From Gnetum montanum (lineage: Eukaryota > Streptophyta > Gnetopsida > Gnetales > Gnetaceae): a stretch of DNA of 64,000 nt. The notes under the pieces are model-generated. The model was not told where the DNA came from. It searched no databases and saw nothing but the letters and a program-made list of their open reading frames with translations. Position numbers and translations under genes: made by a program. Of this stretch, positions 11,219 through 22,224 are shown piece by piece. Where the stretch lies: NCBI GenBank assembly GCA_015680685.1, contig MNCI01025186.1, positions 63,050 through 127,049 on the forward strand. The letters are read 5' to 3'. Within the stretch, counting starts at the first letter, position 1. Each line of letters begins with the position of its first letter.

Positions 11219-13058
11219 TGTAGCGACCAAAAACTTTAGTGTCTAGAACACCGAGAGGTTTCCAGGTGAACATTTTAACCCTAGATCCATGCGAGGACTA
11301 TGCTAGAGAGAAACTAAAGCAAGGTACCCTAAACGGTCTGGTTGATCAGACAAGGACTTAATAGGTGTATCTTAACCTTTTGTAAATGTTTGTTTTGAAA
11401 GTGAGACACGTAAAGTAAATCGACGATCAGTAAATGTAAAGTGGTGAAAATAATGTAAAATAATGATGATAGTAAGCGAATAGAAAAATAGATTTGGGTG
11501 AGAGAATGCATCACCCCCAAAGCTTGCAGATTTGATCCTTTGCCTTGCTGAAAGGTGTACAACAGGTTATGCAACACTAGAGAGACACTACTTACACTGA
11601 ATAGTATGATCACAGGTCTTCTACTTGCTACTCTATTTGTTAAGATGTCACAATGCTCAACTCACAAAGGGATGTTTGGAGCCAACTAGAGAACTCAAAG
11701 GTAACCAAAATACTCAAAAAATGTCAACTATGATTTCTAAAAGCCAACACGCAAAAAGGCCAACCCCACAAAAAATCCAACTTGTTGAGTGTTGTTTGCT
11801 GGGGTATTTATAGGGCCAGGAGTAGGAGAGAAACATGGTTTGGATGCCATGTGTCATGGACCCCACAAGGTGCTAAGATCATTGTGTAGGTATGTGATGC
11901 TAGATGTGAACTTTGTTACGCTGTGACTATACTGTCGAAACTGCATGTGCCAAAATCTAGTGTCCTAATAATGTAAGCAAAATGGAGCCTATTCTCTAGG
12001 ACTACATCTTCCCTGCTCTTACAAGCAAGGTCAAGCGTAGGAAAAATTTTTTTGGGAGTTGACTAGGGGTATGCAAAATGAAGTAAATTTGCTGATTTTG
12101 CCAAGGAGATGCCAGAGTGAGAAAGATTGTTGCCAACAATTTCTAGAGCTAACCGAAGATGTCTTAATGCTTTTGTGCCAGTGTTGCACTACTCACGTTG
12201 TTGAACACATTGGTGTAGCATACGTAGCTACTTGCTATGCTATGCTATGCTACGTAGCATAGCATAGTGTAGCCAATCATCTTCACAAAAATTTACCTAA
12301 GAGTTGAAGCCATTGGCGTGGGGCTTGGTCAAGCAAACAACTGCAACTCCTATCCTTCATGTCAGGAAGCCTTTGGACTTGCTAAGTTCATGTTTGGAAC
12401 ACTTCTATTATTTTTTCATTGTTGCTACACTATGCTATGCTATGTAGCATAGCATAACATAGTAGCCAGTGTACCTTGCTTCCTTGTTCAATCCACCATT
12501 TTCTAGCAAGAAACTTTGCCCAAGGCCTGAGGGCTAAGTGGGGCAACTAGTTTTGAAGGTTGAAGCATTGCCAAGTGCAATATTCTTGTTGGAATTACTT
12601 GGAAAGATGGGCCTTTTTTCTCTAGCTTTACTACACTGTGCTATGTTGCATAGCGTAGCACCTTGTGTTGGCTAAATATTAACTTGTATTGCAATCATTT
12701 TTTCAATTCGCATTTGGACACTTGAGTAGTTATCTTTCAATGCTTGCTACACTACATAGTGTAGTAGACTTCTTCGCTAAAAAACTTGCTGAACTGTTTT
12801 GCTCATTTGAATACTTTTGACAACTCCTAGCATAGTCTCTGGGTAGACTATCAGCTAGGTCAATTATCCAGTTGGTTAGGCTGGAGAGTCTAGCGGGTCT
12901 GTCAACCCTGGAGATAGAAAAATTGCCAGACTAAATAGTCTATCCTTAGTGCCTACACTTTGCTACTGAACCATTATGACGTTGCACTTGTGGAAGTCCT
13001 TGCCCAAATTCCAAGACTCTATTGAAGCATGAGGATCTTGAAATTTTATGGTGTTTCA
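11219..13058 (-). repeat. 3' LTR of E1
   Basis: Starts TGAAACACCATAAAA at 13,058 and ends GGTCGCTACA at 11,219 (minus strand). The TATA box CTATAAATACC is at about 11,804-11,813. U3 carries strong palindromes, the best a perfect 28-bp one at 12,240-12,267 centred on TACGTA. The terminal U5 motif is at about 11,219-11,370. Confidence 0.92.
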
Positions 13059-13075
13059 CTGGCCCCTCTTTGTTG
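13059..13075 (-). other. Polypurine tract of E1
   Basis: The minus strand reads CAACAAAGAGGGGCCAG directly before the 3' LTR. It is nearly identical to the E2 tract at 9,039-9,055. Confidence 0.75.
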
Positions 13076-14445
13076 GTGTCTAGAGGATCTACTCGAGAGA
13101 CATCAACAAAGAATACAAAACACCATGAAGGAAAAGACATCAACATCGCTCTCGAGTGTTTGCTCAGATGTTGCTTTGCTGTGCTTGGGAGTATCAGGAT
13201 AGTTGTGTAGGAAAAAGGAGGAAAAGGGTGCATTTTAGGGGAAAAGTTTAGGAAAATAAAAGATGAAATGTAGTGTGGTCCCTCATCGGAGTGCTTGTGA
13301 GGGAGTTAGTACAGGTGGACATCCTTCTTTTGTTGGATTTTGACCTCTCATTGGAATGCTTAGAGATGGTCATTGTGAAATGAAACAACTAGTGTGACAT
13401 TTTTTTTGGGCACACGTTCATTTTTTTAGCTCTTTTACGCTTTTTTGCTTTTCTTTTGCTATTTAGCCATGTTCACTTGCAAACAACCTTGTTGTTGTAG
13501 GATAGGTGTTTCCTCCCTAAGATGAGTTGTGTTACATCTATGTGGGGCTTTGACCAACCTACAGATGCTTCCCATGTGGTGAGCTGCGTTATACGTGTCA
13601 TGGACTTTGCGGTTAAGCATATGGGAGGGCTTTATATGCATCAAGAAAGCTTGTAAAGGAGGTGTGAAAAGGGAAAATGCGGGTGTAAGAAACGAGATGA
13701 TGAAGGTTAAGAGGAAGGGTAGGATGTGCACTCCCAAGTAGCTAAGCTAGTTAGAGCAATCACCTCGGAACAATGTAGTGTCCTATCCTCCCGATGAAAT
13801 GCATCCCTGACCGACACCATCTCGACCCATATCCTACAAGCACAATAGAAAGTAGACAAGAGAAATGTAACCATGAAATGTAGTTAGGAAAAGGTCTTAC
13901 TTGCTTTGGACACCACTGAAGTGGCAGGAAATGTTGCTGAGGCATGCGATATCCAAAGCATGAAGGCTAGTAGTAGTTCTGGTAGTGGCAGACTAAAGGG
14001 GTCGGCACCAAGGAGGCTAGGAGTTGCACTAATGCAAGTGCCCAGGAATCCCCACCCAAGGAAAATATCATGTAGTTTAGCTGTAAGTGGAGAGACCTAA
14101 TAGCTAAACTTTTGGTAAGTTCGAACGATGGTGAGGGCTGGAGGGTAGCAACTTTGTGGGTGGGCCACAATAGTGCTGGGACTCCAACAACAAGCACTGA
14201 CAATGAAAGCTACTGCTAGGGAAATGTGCTATGGTGGCAGTAGCTTCAGAAGGTCAACAAGATGTTAGATGACATCTTCGAAGGATTAGCAAGATGCCAG
14301 GGGTAGTGGCATTGCATATGTTCCATAGAGTGTTCTCTTATCATTGTGAACTACGTTTTGGAACTGCAACACCCCACCCTGTGTCGGCACTGTGCACGCT
14401 CGCTTTTTTATAGGGTCATGGATGCGAGCTAGGAATGTTGTGCCA
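13076..14445 (-). other. Untranslated spacer of E1
   Basis: Homologous to 9,056-10,440 in E2. No reading frame is conserved between the two copies, so it appears non-coding. Confidence 0.6.
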
Positions 14446-14448
14446 TAA

Positions 14449-14756
14449 ACCCAGTTTAAGGTCTTGGTAGACCATCAGATGTACTGGTTTAAGGTCCCAA
14501 CAGACCGCAATGTGCTAGTTTAAGGTCCTAGTAGACCGTTGTGCTAGTTTAAGGTCCTAGCAGACCGCTGTGCTAGTTTAAGGTCCTAGCAGATTGCTAT
14601 GCTAGTTTCTCATCTTAGCAGATAGTGGATGGGCTAATTTAAGGTCGTAGAAGACCGTCTATGCCCATTTTACATCGTAGTAGATGGTTTGTACCAATTT
14701 ATAGTCATAGCGGACTATCTGTGCCAATTTATAGTCATAGAGGACTATGGATGCTT
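14449..14756. repeat. Hairpin-unit array of E1, downstream of integrase
   Basis: Ten units of about 29-33 bp begin CTAGTTTAAGG or a close variant. Paired arms: GGTC-TTGGTA-GACC (14,460-14,473), three more GGTC/GACC units, CATC-GTAGTA-GATG (14,673-14,686), ATAGTC-ATAGCG-GACTAT (14,701-14,718) and ATAGTC-ATAGAG-GACTAT (14,731-14,748). The arms covary while the spacer stays near NTAGCA. The array sits just past the integrase end at 14,771, the same position as in E2. Confidence 0.88.
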
Positions 14757-14770
14757 ACCTTGCTTCTGCA

Positions 14771-15664
14771 TTAGACGTAGTATGGATTGAGGTACAAGTG
14801 ATTCATTGGATTTGCAGACTCTCTACCATCCATGTCTACTAGTTTGAAGGATCCATTCTCATAGTCTTTTGTGACTATGAATGGACCTTCCCAGTTTCCT
14901 GAAAACTTGTTTGCATGTTCATGGATAGCTTTGAGGACTAGGTTCCACTTTTTGATTGGCTGTCGATGTAGGTTGAAATGATGCTTTTTCCGTTGCTTGT
15001 CTTGGTATCGTTTGATATGATCAAGTTTTTGTGCATGCTCCTCCTCTATGTAGTCGAGGTCAATGATCATTGACTTGTTGTTCTGGGTCTCGTTCATGAC
15101 ACTTGAGAGGATTATCCGTATTGATGGTACTTGCAATTAAAGAGGTAACACTGCTTCAGATCTATAAACTAGGCTATAAGGAGTCTTGCCTATAGTCATT
15201 TTGCACGTCGTACAATAGGCCTATAGCATGTAGAGGATTTGCTCATGCCATCACCTCTTGTTGTTGCTAAGCATCCTTTTAAGCAAGTTGATGATGGCCT
15301 TGTTTGTTGCCTCTGCCTAACCGTTTGCCTATGGGTAGTATGGCTATGAAAAGGATTGCTTGATGCCAAAGTTATTACAAAAGGTTTTGGTTTTCATGCT
15401 ACCAAATTATGGCCCATTGTCTATCACAATAGTCATGGGAAGACCAAACCTTATTACTATGTTATCTAAGATAAAGTGACAAACCTATTGGGATGTAGTT
15501 TTCCTAAGGGTGATAGCCTCTACCCACTTTGTAAAATACTCGATGGCAGTGATGATGAAGCTATGTTCTACGGAAGACATAAGTGTTATGGGTCCTATGA
15601 TATCTAATCCCCATCATTGGAATGGCCACGTGATTTGTGTAGGGTGCAACTCAGTAGGTGAAAC
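14771..15664 (-). pseudogene. Integrase core and C-terminal part of E1
   Basis: Minus strand. From about 15,664 down it holds the integrase core with frameshifts. From 15,136 a frame of 121 codons is open: MQVPSIRIILS, IEEEHAQKLDHIKRYQDKQ, KKWNLVLKAI, GNWEGPFIVTKDYENGSFKL, ending MNHLYLNPYYV. This matches the integrase end of Tat-type elements. The rest of the integrase lies at 19,022-19,300, beyond the insertion at 15,665-19,021. Confidence 0.88.
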
Positions 15665-16414
15665 TATTGGTAGATTTTGGCCATTTGATGGAACAGAGAT
15701 ATGGGATGATTGAGACCTTCAAAATATTTCAATATCACTATTTCAAATGACAAGATGTAGGTTGAAAATGTATTGATTCATGTCATTCGTTTCCGTTAGC
15801 TAAAAATGATTGGATGAAAAGATGGTACAAAAGAAATAATAAATAAAATAACTGGCAAATCTTTAGATACTGGTAAAGAATGAGTAGGAGCTATCCTTAG
15901 GGAAAAGGTGATAGAAAATAGTGCTTCAGGTTGCCGATATTTGTTCAAAGCATCTGTGCTCTACCTCAAATAATTTGGAAAGAATTTCAAAAGAATAACT
16001 CTTGAACTTACCAAAGGTTCATGTTAGTTATTATGTGGTGATGAAACACAGAATTTTATGATGTAATTTGATTTAACTGATGGAAGCCAGTTACGTTAAA
16101 AAGCAATGCGAATATTGATGAAAACCAATTTGTCAATGAAATAATATTATGGTCACTTTGCTTTGCCTTTGGCTTGGGGTTGTTCCTGATGCTTCCACCT
16201 CAATCAATTATTTGCAACTCAGCAACGTCACTCTACCATCGCCATTTTCATTCTGTTGCTGCTGTGAAAATTGCCAATGCATTTCAGATCAAGGAGAAAA
16301 AAACACCTGTAGTACAGGCGACCTGGCTATGGATTATGTGGCATGCAAAGATCAATGAAACCCAAAGATGACGCCAAAGTTATACTCTTCCAAACGAGGC
16401 TGGCACTAGTGCCA

Positions 16415-16770
16415 ATGGAAGCAGAGCTGCGGAGGGCAAGATCCATGATCAGGAGCACTTCCAAGCCCCAATTCAAGCCTCCCAACAGTGTCCCCGACAA
16501 GTACATCCCCAAAGGCAGAGTCTACCGCAACGCTAGAGTTTTCCATTGGAGTTACAAGGAGATGGAGAAGCGGTTTAAGATATACATTTACAAAGAAGGA
16601 GAGTCGCCGCTGGTTCACCATGGGCTGTGCAAGAACATATATACAACAGAAGGTCGTTTCATCCACGAGATGGAGCAGGGAAACAACCCTTTCCTAACCA
16701 AAGATCCAGCACAAGCTCATGTCTATTCTCAGCGTGGTGATGATGGTGAGCTATCTCTACAAACACGATC
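16415..16770 (+). pseudogene. GT47 exostosin-type glycosyltransferase fragment
   Basis: The plus frame at 16,415-16,726 reads MEAELRRARSMI, then PDKYIPKGRVYRNARVFHWS, MEKRFKIYIYKEGE, CKNIYTTEGRFIHEME and DPAQAHVY. These are the hallmarks of the stem and start of the catalytic domain of plant exostosin-like GT47 enzymes (Golgi membrane glycosyltransferases of wall polysaccharides). At 16,727 the frame breaks: four bases remain where family members encode FLPF, implying a net loss of eight bases. From 16,731 the next frame resumes SVVMMVSYLYK. Similarity stops soon after. Upstream transmembrane sequence is not recognisable. Codon quality is better than in the surrounding transposons, so capture from a host gene is likely. 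Confidence 0.85.
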
Positions 16771-16876
16771 ATAGTTACGTTGCTTATTTATGGCAGATTC
16801 TTGATTCATTAGCTAGATGATTTAGATTCCTACTGGTTCTTCATTCCCGGAGTAGGGATTACAGTGATGAAACTCC

Positions 16877-17350
16877 ATGATACAGTTACCAAAACTGGAG
16901 TTCCTGGATCTTGGCAAAATTATGCTTCAAAGCAAAAGGGAGGGTCCAAACCAAGAGATTTCTGTGCTGAAAGAAGTGTCAAATTGCTCAAAATTTGTAA
17001 ATTTGGAGATGTACAATAATCATCTCATAGGGGTTGTGCCTCCCAAGTTTGGGGAAGCTAGGGTAGACTTTCTAGTACCTTCTGCTATCCTGAAATTTTA
17101 TCAACGGTACTTTACCAACCACCATTAGGAATTTGTCATCACGGATAAACCTGAGTTTGTTAGACAACTTTATAAGCAAAAGAATTCCTCCTCTAGTTGG
17201 CATGAGATCTCTGCAGAAACTTGATTTATTTGATAATGGATACATGGGTTTGATTCCAACCAAGTTTTCTCTGATGAATCAAAGTCTAACATACATCAAT
17301 CTCGGTAGCGCTACATTGTTTCTGCATCTCAAAGACATGTTCCAGTCTTC
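16877..17350 (+). pseudogene. LRR receptor-like protein fragment
   Basis: Two plus-strand frames carry plant leucine-rich repeats. The first (16,877-17,128) holds LPKLEFLDLG and NCSKFVNLEMYNNHLIGVVP. The second (about 17,100-17,340) holds NLSSRINLSLLDN, IPPLVGMRSLQKLDLFDN, GLIPTKF and SLTYINLG. These match the LxxLxxLxLxxNxxxGxIPxx consensus of LRR receptor kinases. A frameshift joins the two parts and a gap in the repeat ladder suggests deletion. No kinase or membrane segment is present. It follows the GT47 fragment by about 100 bp on the same strand, an arrangement better explained by fragment capture than by neighbouring host genes. Confidence 0.75.
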
Positions 17351-17781
17351 TACATGGGTAGTGATTAGACCAACCAAGTGATGGTTGCATTGCAGAGAAA
17401 TGCGCAAGCCTATTCCAGAATACAAAGAAGAGGAATCAATACCCAGCTACCAAAGTTGCTACTTCAACCTGAGGATCTGGACTTGCTTGAAGTTGGTCAC
17501 TCTGGGTCTATCATAGGGTTGGAAGACTCTCTATCACCATCAGGCATGCCTGTTGCGCGTTAACATCAACAATAACTTCCACGCTCACCACACCACATTC
17601 ACAACTACATCGAGGCTCTAATTGCAGAATACCACATTTATTTTAATTAACTTTGGGTTTTGATATAAATTATTTAATTGCTGATGTAAGTTTGACAGCT
17701 CTTGGTTGTGTACCAAGTAAGTATTAATATTGATTTAAAAAGGGAATTTGTGCAACAATTGTTCAAAGTCCTATGTGAATT
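17351..17781. other. E5 interior without a recognised gene
   Basis: A 61-codon plus frame (17,378-17,563) is not recognised. The remainder is AT-rich and runs into the assembly gap. Confidence 0.4.
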
Positions 17782-18484
17782 NNNNNNNNNNNNNNNNNNN
17801 NNNNNNNNNNNNNNNNNNNNNNNNNNNNNNNNNNNNNNNNNNNNNNNNNNNNNNNNNNNNNNNNNNNNNNNNNNNNNNNNNNNNNNNNNNNNNNNNNNNN
17901 NNNNNNNNNNNNNNNNNNNNNNNNNNNNNNNNNNNNNNNNNNNNNNNNNNNNNNNNNNNNNNNNNNNNNNNNNNNNNNNNNNNNNNNNNNNNNNNNNNNN
18001 NNNNNNNNNNNNNNNNNNNNNNNNNNNNNNNNNNNNNNNNNNNNNNNNNNNNNNNNNNNNNNNNNNNNNNNNNNNNNNNNNNNNNNNNNNNNNNNNNNNN
18101 NNNNNNNNNNNNNNNNNNNNNNNNNNNNNNNNNNNNNNNNNNNNNNNNNNNNNNNNNNNNNNNNNNNNNNNNNNNNNNNNNNNNNNNNNNNNNNNNNNNN
18201 NNNNNNNNNNNNNNNNNNNNNNNNNNNNNNNNNNNNNNNNNNNNNNNNNNNNNNNNNNNNNNNNNNNNNNNNNNNNNNNNNNNNNNNNNNNNNNNNNNNN
18301 NNNNNNNNNNNNNNNNNNNNNNNNNNNNNNNNNNNNNNNNNNNNNNNNNNNNNNNNNNNNNNNNNNNNNNNNNNNNNNNNNNNNNNNNNNNNNNNNNNNN
18401 NNNNNNNNNNNNNNNNNNNNNNNNNNNNNNNNNNNNNNNNNNNNNNNNNNNNNNNNNNNNNNNNNNNNNNNNNNNNNNNNNNNN
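17782..18484. other. Assembly gap (N)
   Basis: 703 consecutive N. Open frames drawn across it have no meaning. Confidence 1.
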
Positions 18485-19021
18485 AATTCAAAGATATTGA
18501 ATTTGGGATAGCTTTATTGCGAAGTGTTTACTCGTGTCATTTTACATTGTTTAAATATTTGAGATCTACACAAATCTGCTTTCTTTTCTATCTATTTCCA
18601 TCGAATCTTGCTCTATTTCTAGTTTTCTTATGGAACTATCTCTTTCTCTAGGGAAAATTAGAAGTAGATTCACAGAGTTGTGCTCAAATTTTTTTGCAAA
18701 ATTTTATTTGTTACAAGTAGGTATTATAAGGACCGCATAGACTAGTCAATTGAACAAAATAGGAACTCTCAACAACTCACAGTACTTGGCAAAGTTGGCT
18801 AAATCACTTTAAGATAAGTTGTCTATAGCATCTATAGTTTACACACAACGCAATCATTTCATATTTCAGAACCGCACGCTGCAACAACACATACAAATAC
18901 TCACATTAGCTACTGAGTTTATTTGGAGGTATCTAGGCCTTGGTGTTGCCAGAGATCAGTAGGCACCTAAATCCTGTTCGAGGACACTCATTGGTGGTCA
19001 CGTCCCAAACGGTCACCAACA
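18485..19021 (-). repeat. Terminal region of E5 (LTR-like)
   Basis: The minus strand starts TGTTGGTGACCGTTTGGGAC and is alignable with 63,533-63,996 on the plus strand. The second copy lacks about 97 bp near its end. A probable polyadenylation-region word, AATAAAATTTTG, occurs in both. Confidence 0.8.
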
Positions 19022-19300
19022 GAAACGTGTATAAGATTTTCATGACGTTGGCATGTATCACATGTCTTGGTTTTAGCAAAGCAATCTCATTCCATACAAG
19101 GCTAGTAATACCCTAGGCATCTAATTTTAGCTACCATGGCCCTGGGAGCTATGTGTCCTCCACATAGTCCTTCATGGACTTTGTTAACAATTTTTTGTGC
19201 CTCTTTCCCACCCATGCAAGTTAGCAATATTCCATCAAAGGAGCATTTACATAAGGTATTATCTCCTTACGAGAAAAAATTGTTGTGGTCACTTTTGGAT
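19022..19300 (-). pseudogene. Integrase N-terminal zinc-binding region of E1
   Basis: The minus strand encodes VHEGLCGGH then CDTCQRH, an HHCC zinc-binding domain as in the E2 integrase (33,892-34,122). The frame ends at the E5 insertion. Confidence 0.8.
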
Positions 19301-20440
19301 TGCATCCCTTTGGGTGGATGTCAAGCCGTGTGGGGGTTCACCATGTTGAAGGTAAGCTTTAACATTAGCGTACCACTCTTGGGCATCGGTAGCACTTACA
19401 AAGGCAACATGTATTGCTTGAGTGGTAGGCTCTGTGCATTCTGTTATTGAAGCAAGTAAAGTTGCAAATAGGTGTGGCAACATGTTTAATGCTAGCATGG
19501 CTAAGGAATTGGCTACAGTGTTCTCATTGCATGGCACATGCTAGATGTCTGTCATTTTGAAATGTTTCAACAAGCTTTTGGCCAAATCACAATAAGGCTA
19601 TAAGTGTGAAGCTTTATAGTCATAGACTTCAATGATTTGGTTGAAAATGAGTTGAGAATTGCCTCAGACTACCAAATGTTGGATCTTTAATTATTGGGCT
19701 ACTAAAAGGCCCCTAAGGAGTCCTTCATACTCAGATACATTGTTTGTACAAAGGAACATAAAATGGTAAGCAAAAGGTTGAATGTCCCCTGAGGGGAATG
19801 TAATGATGACGATAGCACTACTACCTCGCGTGGTTGAGGCACTGTCAAAATGCAAAGTGGCCTTGAAGTGCAATGGCATAGGGTTGATATTGCTAACATG
19901 TTTGTCAGGGAATTCTATTTCTATGGTTGCCTAATCATTGACTGGTGAGGTTGTGAGCTGCACAGCTATCACTTGTCCCTTCATTGATGATTGGGATACA
20001 TAGTGTAAATCAAATTCTATCATTATAGCTTTCCATCGGGCTATCCTGCTGCTTTCATATAAGTTGTTTGTGATAGCCTGAAGTACGTTGCTCTTGCATA
20101 TAATGTTAACCTAGCTATGAAATAGGTAGTGTTTCCATTTTTTAGTGCAAATATTAAGGCAATACAATTCATTTCTACTTCATTGTATTTCTCTTTGTAG
20201 GCTATCAATGCATGGCTCAAGTAGATATGTTTGAAGTAGATATGTCTCTTTGAAGTGTAGGATTTTAGAGCTGTCCTTTCTTTTCTAGCATAACAGTGTT
20301 GTGATAGATATGTTTGAAGTGCAAAGGTAGATGTAGAAAGGCTTCTCCCTCTGTGGTGGGTAAATAGTTGGGAGGTGTAAAAGCTCTTTCTTCAAGTCAT
20401 TGAAGGCTTGTTGACACTATGTTGTCCACTCGAAGTTAAT
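19301..20440 (-). pseudogene. Dual RNase H region of E1
   Basis: On the minus strand, the gypsy RNase H (about 20,440-20,000) is followed by a second RNase H-like domain (19,879-19,300). The second reads LHFDSASTTRGS and later NNVSEYEGLLRGLLVAQ. The aspartate of FD(G/S)AS and the glutamate of EYEGLL correspond to two catalytic residues. Two RNase H domains in series are known for the Tat lineage, so this supports the classification. The first domain is badly decayed. The second has a 62-codon open stretch. Both lie between RT and integrase, in the expected order. Confidence 0.75.
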
Positions 20441-21635
20441 CCCCTTCTTTAGTAGTGTTGCATGGGGTGTAACTTGTCTATCAACTTTGCTATAAACCTT
20501 TTGATAAACTGTATTCTACCTTGAAACCCACATAATTCTTTAGGGTTGGTAGGGGGTGCTAGGTTAGTGATGGCCTTAACTTTGTCAGGGTCCACTCGTA
20601 TTCCAGCCTCCAATACTGCAAACCCTAGAATGCGTCTGATTTTAATGCTGAAAACACATTTCTTTGGATTGAGACACGAGTCATGCCTGTGACAATGCTT
20701 GAGGACTACATCTAGATCGGTGGGATGATCAATAGTTGTCTTAAACTTGACTACTATGTCATCCACATAATTTTTTAGTCTCTCATGGAGCTAGTCGCTA
20801 AATATGTAAGTCATGGCTCGTTAATAGGTTGCTTCAGCATTTTTGAGACCAAAGGGCATCATAGTGTAATAAAAGGTTCCCCAAGGGGTCATGAAAGTAG
20901 TCATTAACTAATGCTTTGGATTGATGCGAATTTGATTGTAACCTAAGAACCCATCTATAAAGGATAATAAAGCATGACCAGTCGTAGTGTCAATAAGTTG
21001 GTCAATACTTGGTAATGGGAAGTCATCTTTAATCATTACTTTGTTTAGATCTCAAAAGTCTATATAGATTCGTATACCTTCCATTTTCTTAGAGACCAAA
21101 ACAATGTTCAACACCCACTTCGAGTAGTCGACCACGTGGATGAAGCCTGCTTGATATAGCTTGGTAATTTCATCACATATGGCTAGTGCAATTTCTGATT
21201 TAATGTTTCAAGCCCTTTGTTTAACTAGTTTGATACGTGGGTCCAAGAGAATGTTATGTTGTATTAGCCATGGGTTTAAGCCCGACATGTCATTATAGGA
21301 CCACATGAACACTTTGACGTTGTCTTGGAGGACTTTAGATACATCCTTTCACATTTGTTGATAGAGAGCTAAGTTTTAGTGTCCTTATTTTCCCCATGGA
21401 TGTTGTTATAGGTACCTTGATGAGAGGGTCCTCGATCACATCCCTAGCCTCTAAGTCTAAGGCTTGGACCAAATGTTTGGGCCAATCTAGGGATGTTTCT
21501 AGGGATGCTATAGTGTTATCAATAGATGATTCCCAGTCTATTGACTCTAAGTTTAGATGTCTTGCAAGCTTGCCATGAGGACCTTTCAAGGTTAAAAGTG
21601 AATGAAGATCATGCTGCATAGCCATTTTGTTCAAC
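20441..21635 (-). pseudogene. Reverse transcriptase of E1
   Basis: The minus-strand frame begins near 21,620 with MAMQHDLHSLL and a Tat-type pre-RT segment. It continues through decayed fingers/palm to MDDIVVKFKTTIDHP at 20,766 (the catalytic YVDD-type box, with YV just before), CLNPKKCVFSIK, LGFAVLEAGIRVDPDKV and FQGRIQFIKRFIAKL. Stops and frameshifts break it between 21,330 and 20,770. It is preceded by an acceptor-like site (TTATTGTTGCAG at 21,647-21,636), which would fit an intron between protease and RT as known for Ogre. Confidence 0.88.
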
Positions 21636-21655
21636 CTGCAACAATAATAGAAAGC
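21636..21655 (-). promoter_or_regulatory. Candidate 3' splice site before RT of E1
   Basis: The minus strand reads CTATTATTGTTGCAG then GTTGAACAAAATGG. The matching E2 position (36,517) reads TTGCTTATTGTGCCAG then GTTCAACTGAAAG. A donor-like word, GGTTAGAAA, stands just past protease in both (27,577 and 42,840). Joining exactly these sites would put RT out of frame with protease in both copies. The true donor may therefore differ, or RT may start at its own ATG. Confidence 0.4.
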
Positions 21656-21763
21656 CAAGTTAAGTGATACATGTTTGTAGCAATAGTGCATAATAAACAT
21701 TTTCAAAGCAACAATGGAACATGAAATAATTGTCAACTATTTGGCCAAGTTCGCAAATTACCA

Positions 21764-22080
21764 GTTTAAGGTCTTGGCGGACAGTGAATAGGTTTGAACA
21801 TGTGAGGGACATTAACTTTGCCAGTTCAAGGTCATGGTGGACTGTAACATTGCAAAATCTAGTTTAAAATACGAAATGGATACTAAGGCTACTAGTTTAA
21901 GGTCATGGCGGACTGTACTCATGCTACAGTGTACATCAAAATGTAAATTGAGGTTGCTAGTTTAAGGTCTTAGTAGACTATTAACGGGTGGAGTTTGAAA
22001 ACTAAGGTCACTAGTTTAAGGTCTTTGCAGACTGTTAACGGATAGGCTTTGTAAAGGTAGGTTGCTAATTCAAGGTGGGA
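21764..22080. repeat. Hairpin-unit array of E1, RT side of the antisense gene
   Basis: Five to six units, starting CCAGTTTAAGGTC or CTAGTTTAAGGTC, spaced about 60-65 bp apart. Inverted repeats are GGTC-TTGGCG-GACA, GGTC-ATGGTG-GACT and GGTC-TTAGTA-GACT, now one base short of full pairing. Related to the arrays at 10,470 and 14,449. Confidence 0.75.
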
Positions 22081-22224
22081 CGAAATTTTCAGTTGGGCCC
22101 ACCTATTACATTGCAAATAGTGATGTTACGCTATAGCGAGATTATGACACAATAGTGCTACACTATATGAGGCATTCCACATTATTTGAGGTGTGAAAAT
22201 GATAAGTTATTTTCACTGCATCAG

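Larger units (their letters stand above)
15665..19021. mobile_element. E5: LTR-type insertion carrying host gene fragments
   Basis: The inserted segment begins TATTGG and ends CCAACA and is flanked by a perfect 5-bp duplication, GAAAC (15,660-15,664 and 19,022-19,026). This happened within the E1 integrase: the uninterrupted E2 copy reads straight through at about 33,920. The termini match the TGTTGG...CCAACA ends of many plant LTR elements. The right end (18,485-19,021, minus strand from TGTTGGTGACCG) recurs at 63,533. That sequence is not found again at the left end. With only 3.36 kb available, a second LTR of the same kind cannot fit unseen, so this looks like a solo LTR or a rearranged copy. 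Inside are GT47 and LRR fragments and an assembly gap, which leaves the true length uncertain. Confidence 0.75.

Noticed and set aside
13906-14100. Plus frame with a Ser/Gly-rich stretch inside the E1 spacer
   Set aside because: The homologous E2 region (about 9,940-10,100) does not keep the frame open.
17702-18511. Long open frames across the N block
   Set aside because: They consist of ambiguous codons over an assembly gap.
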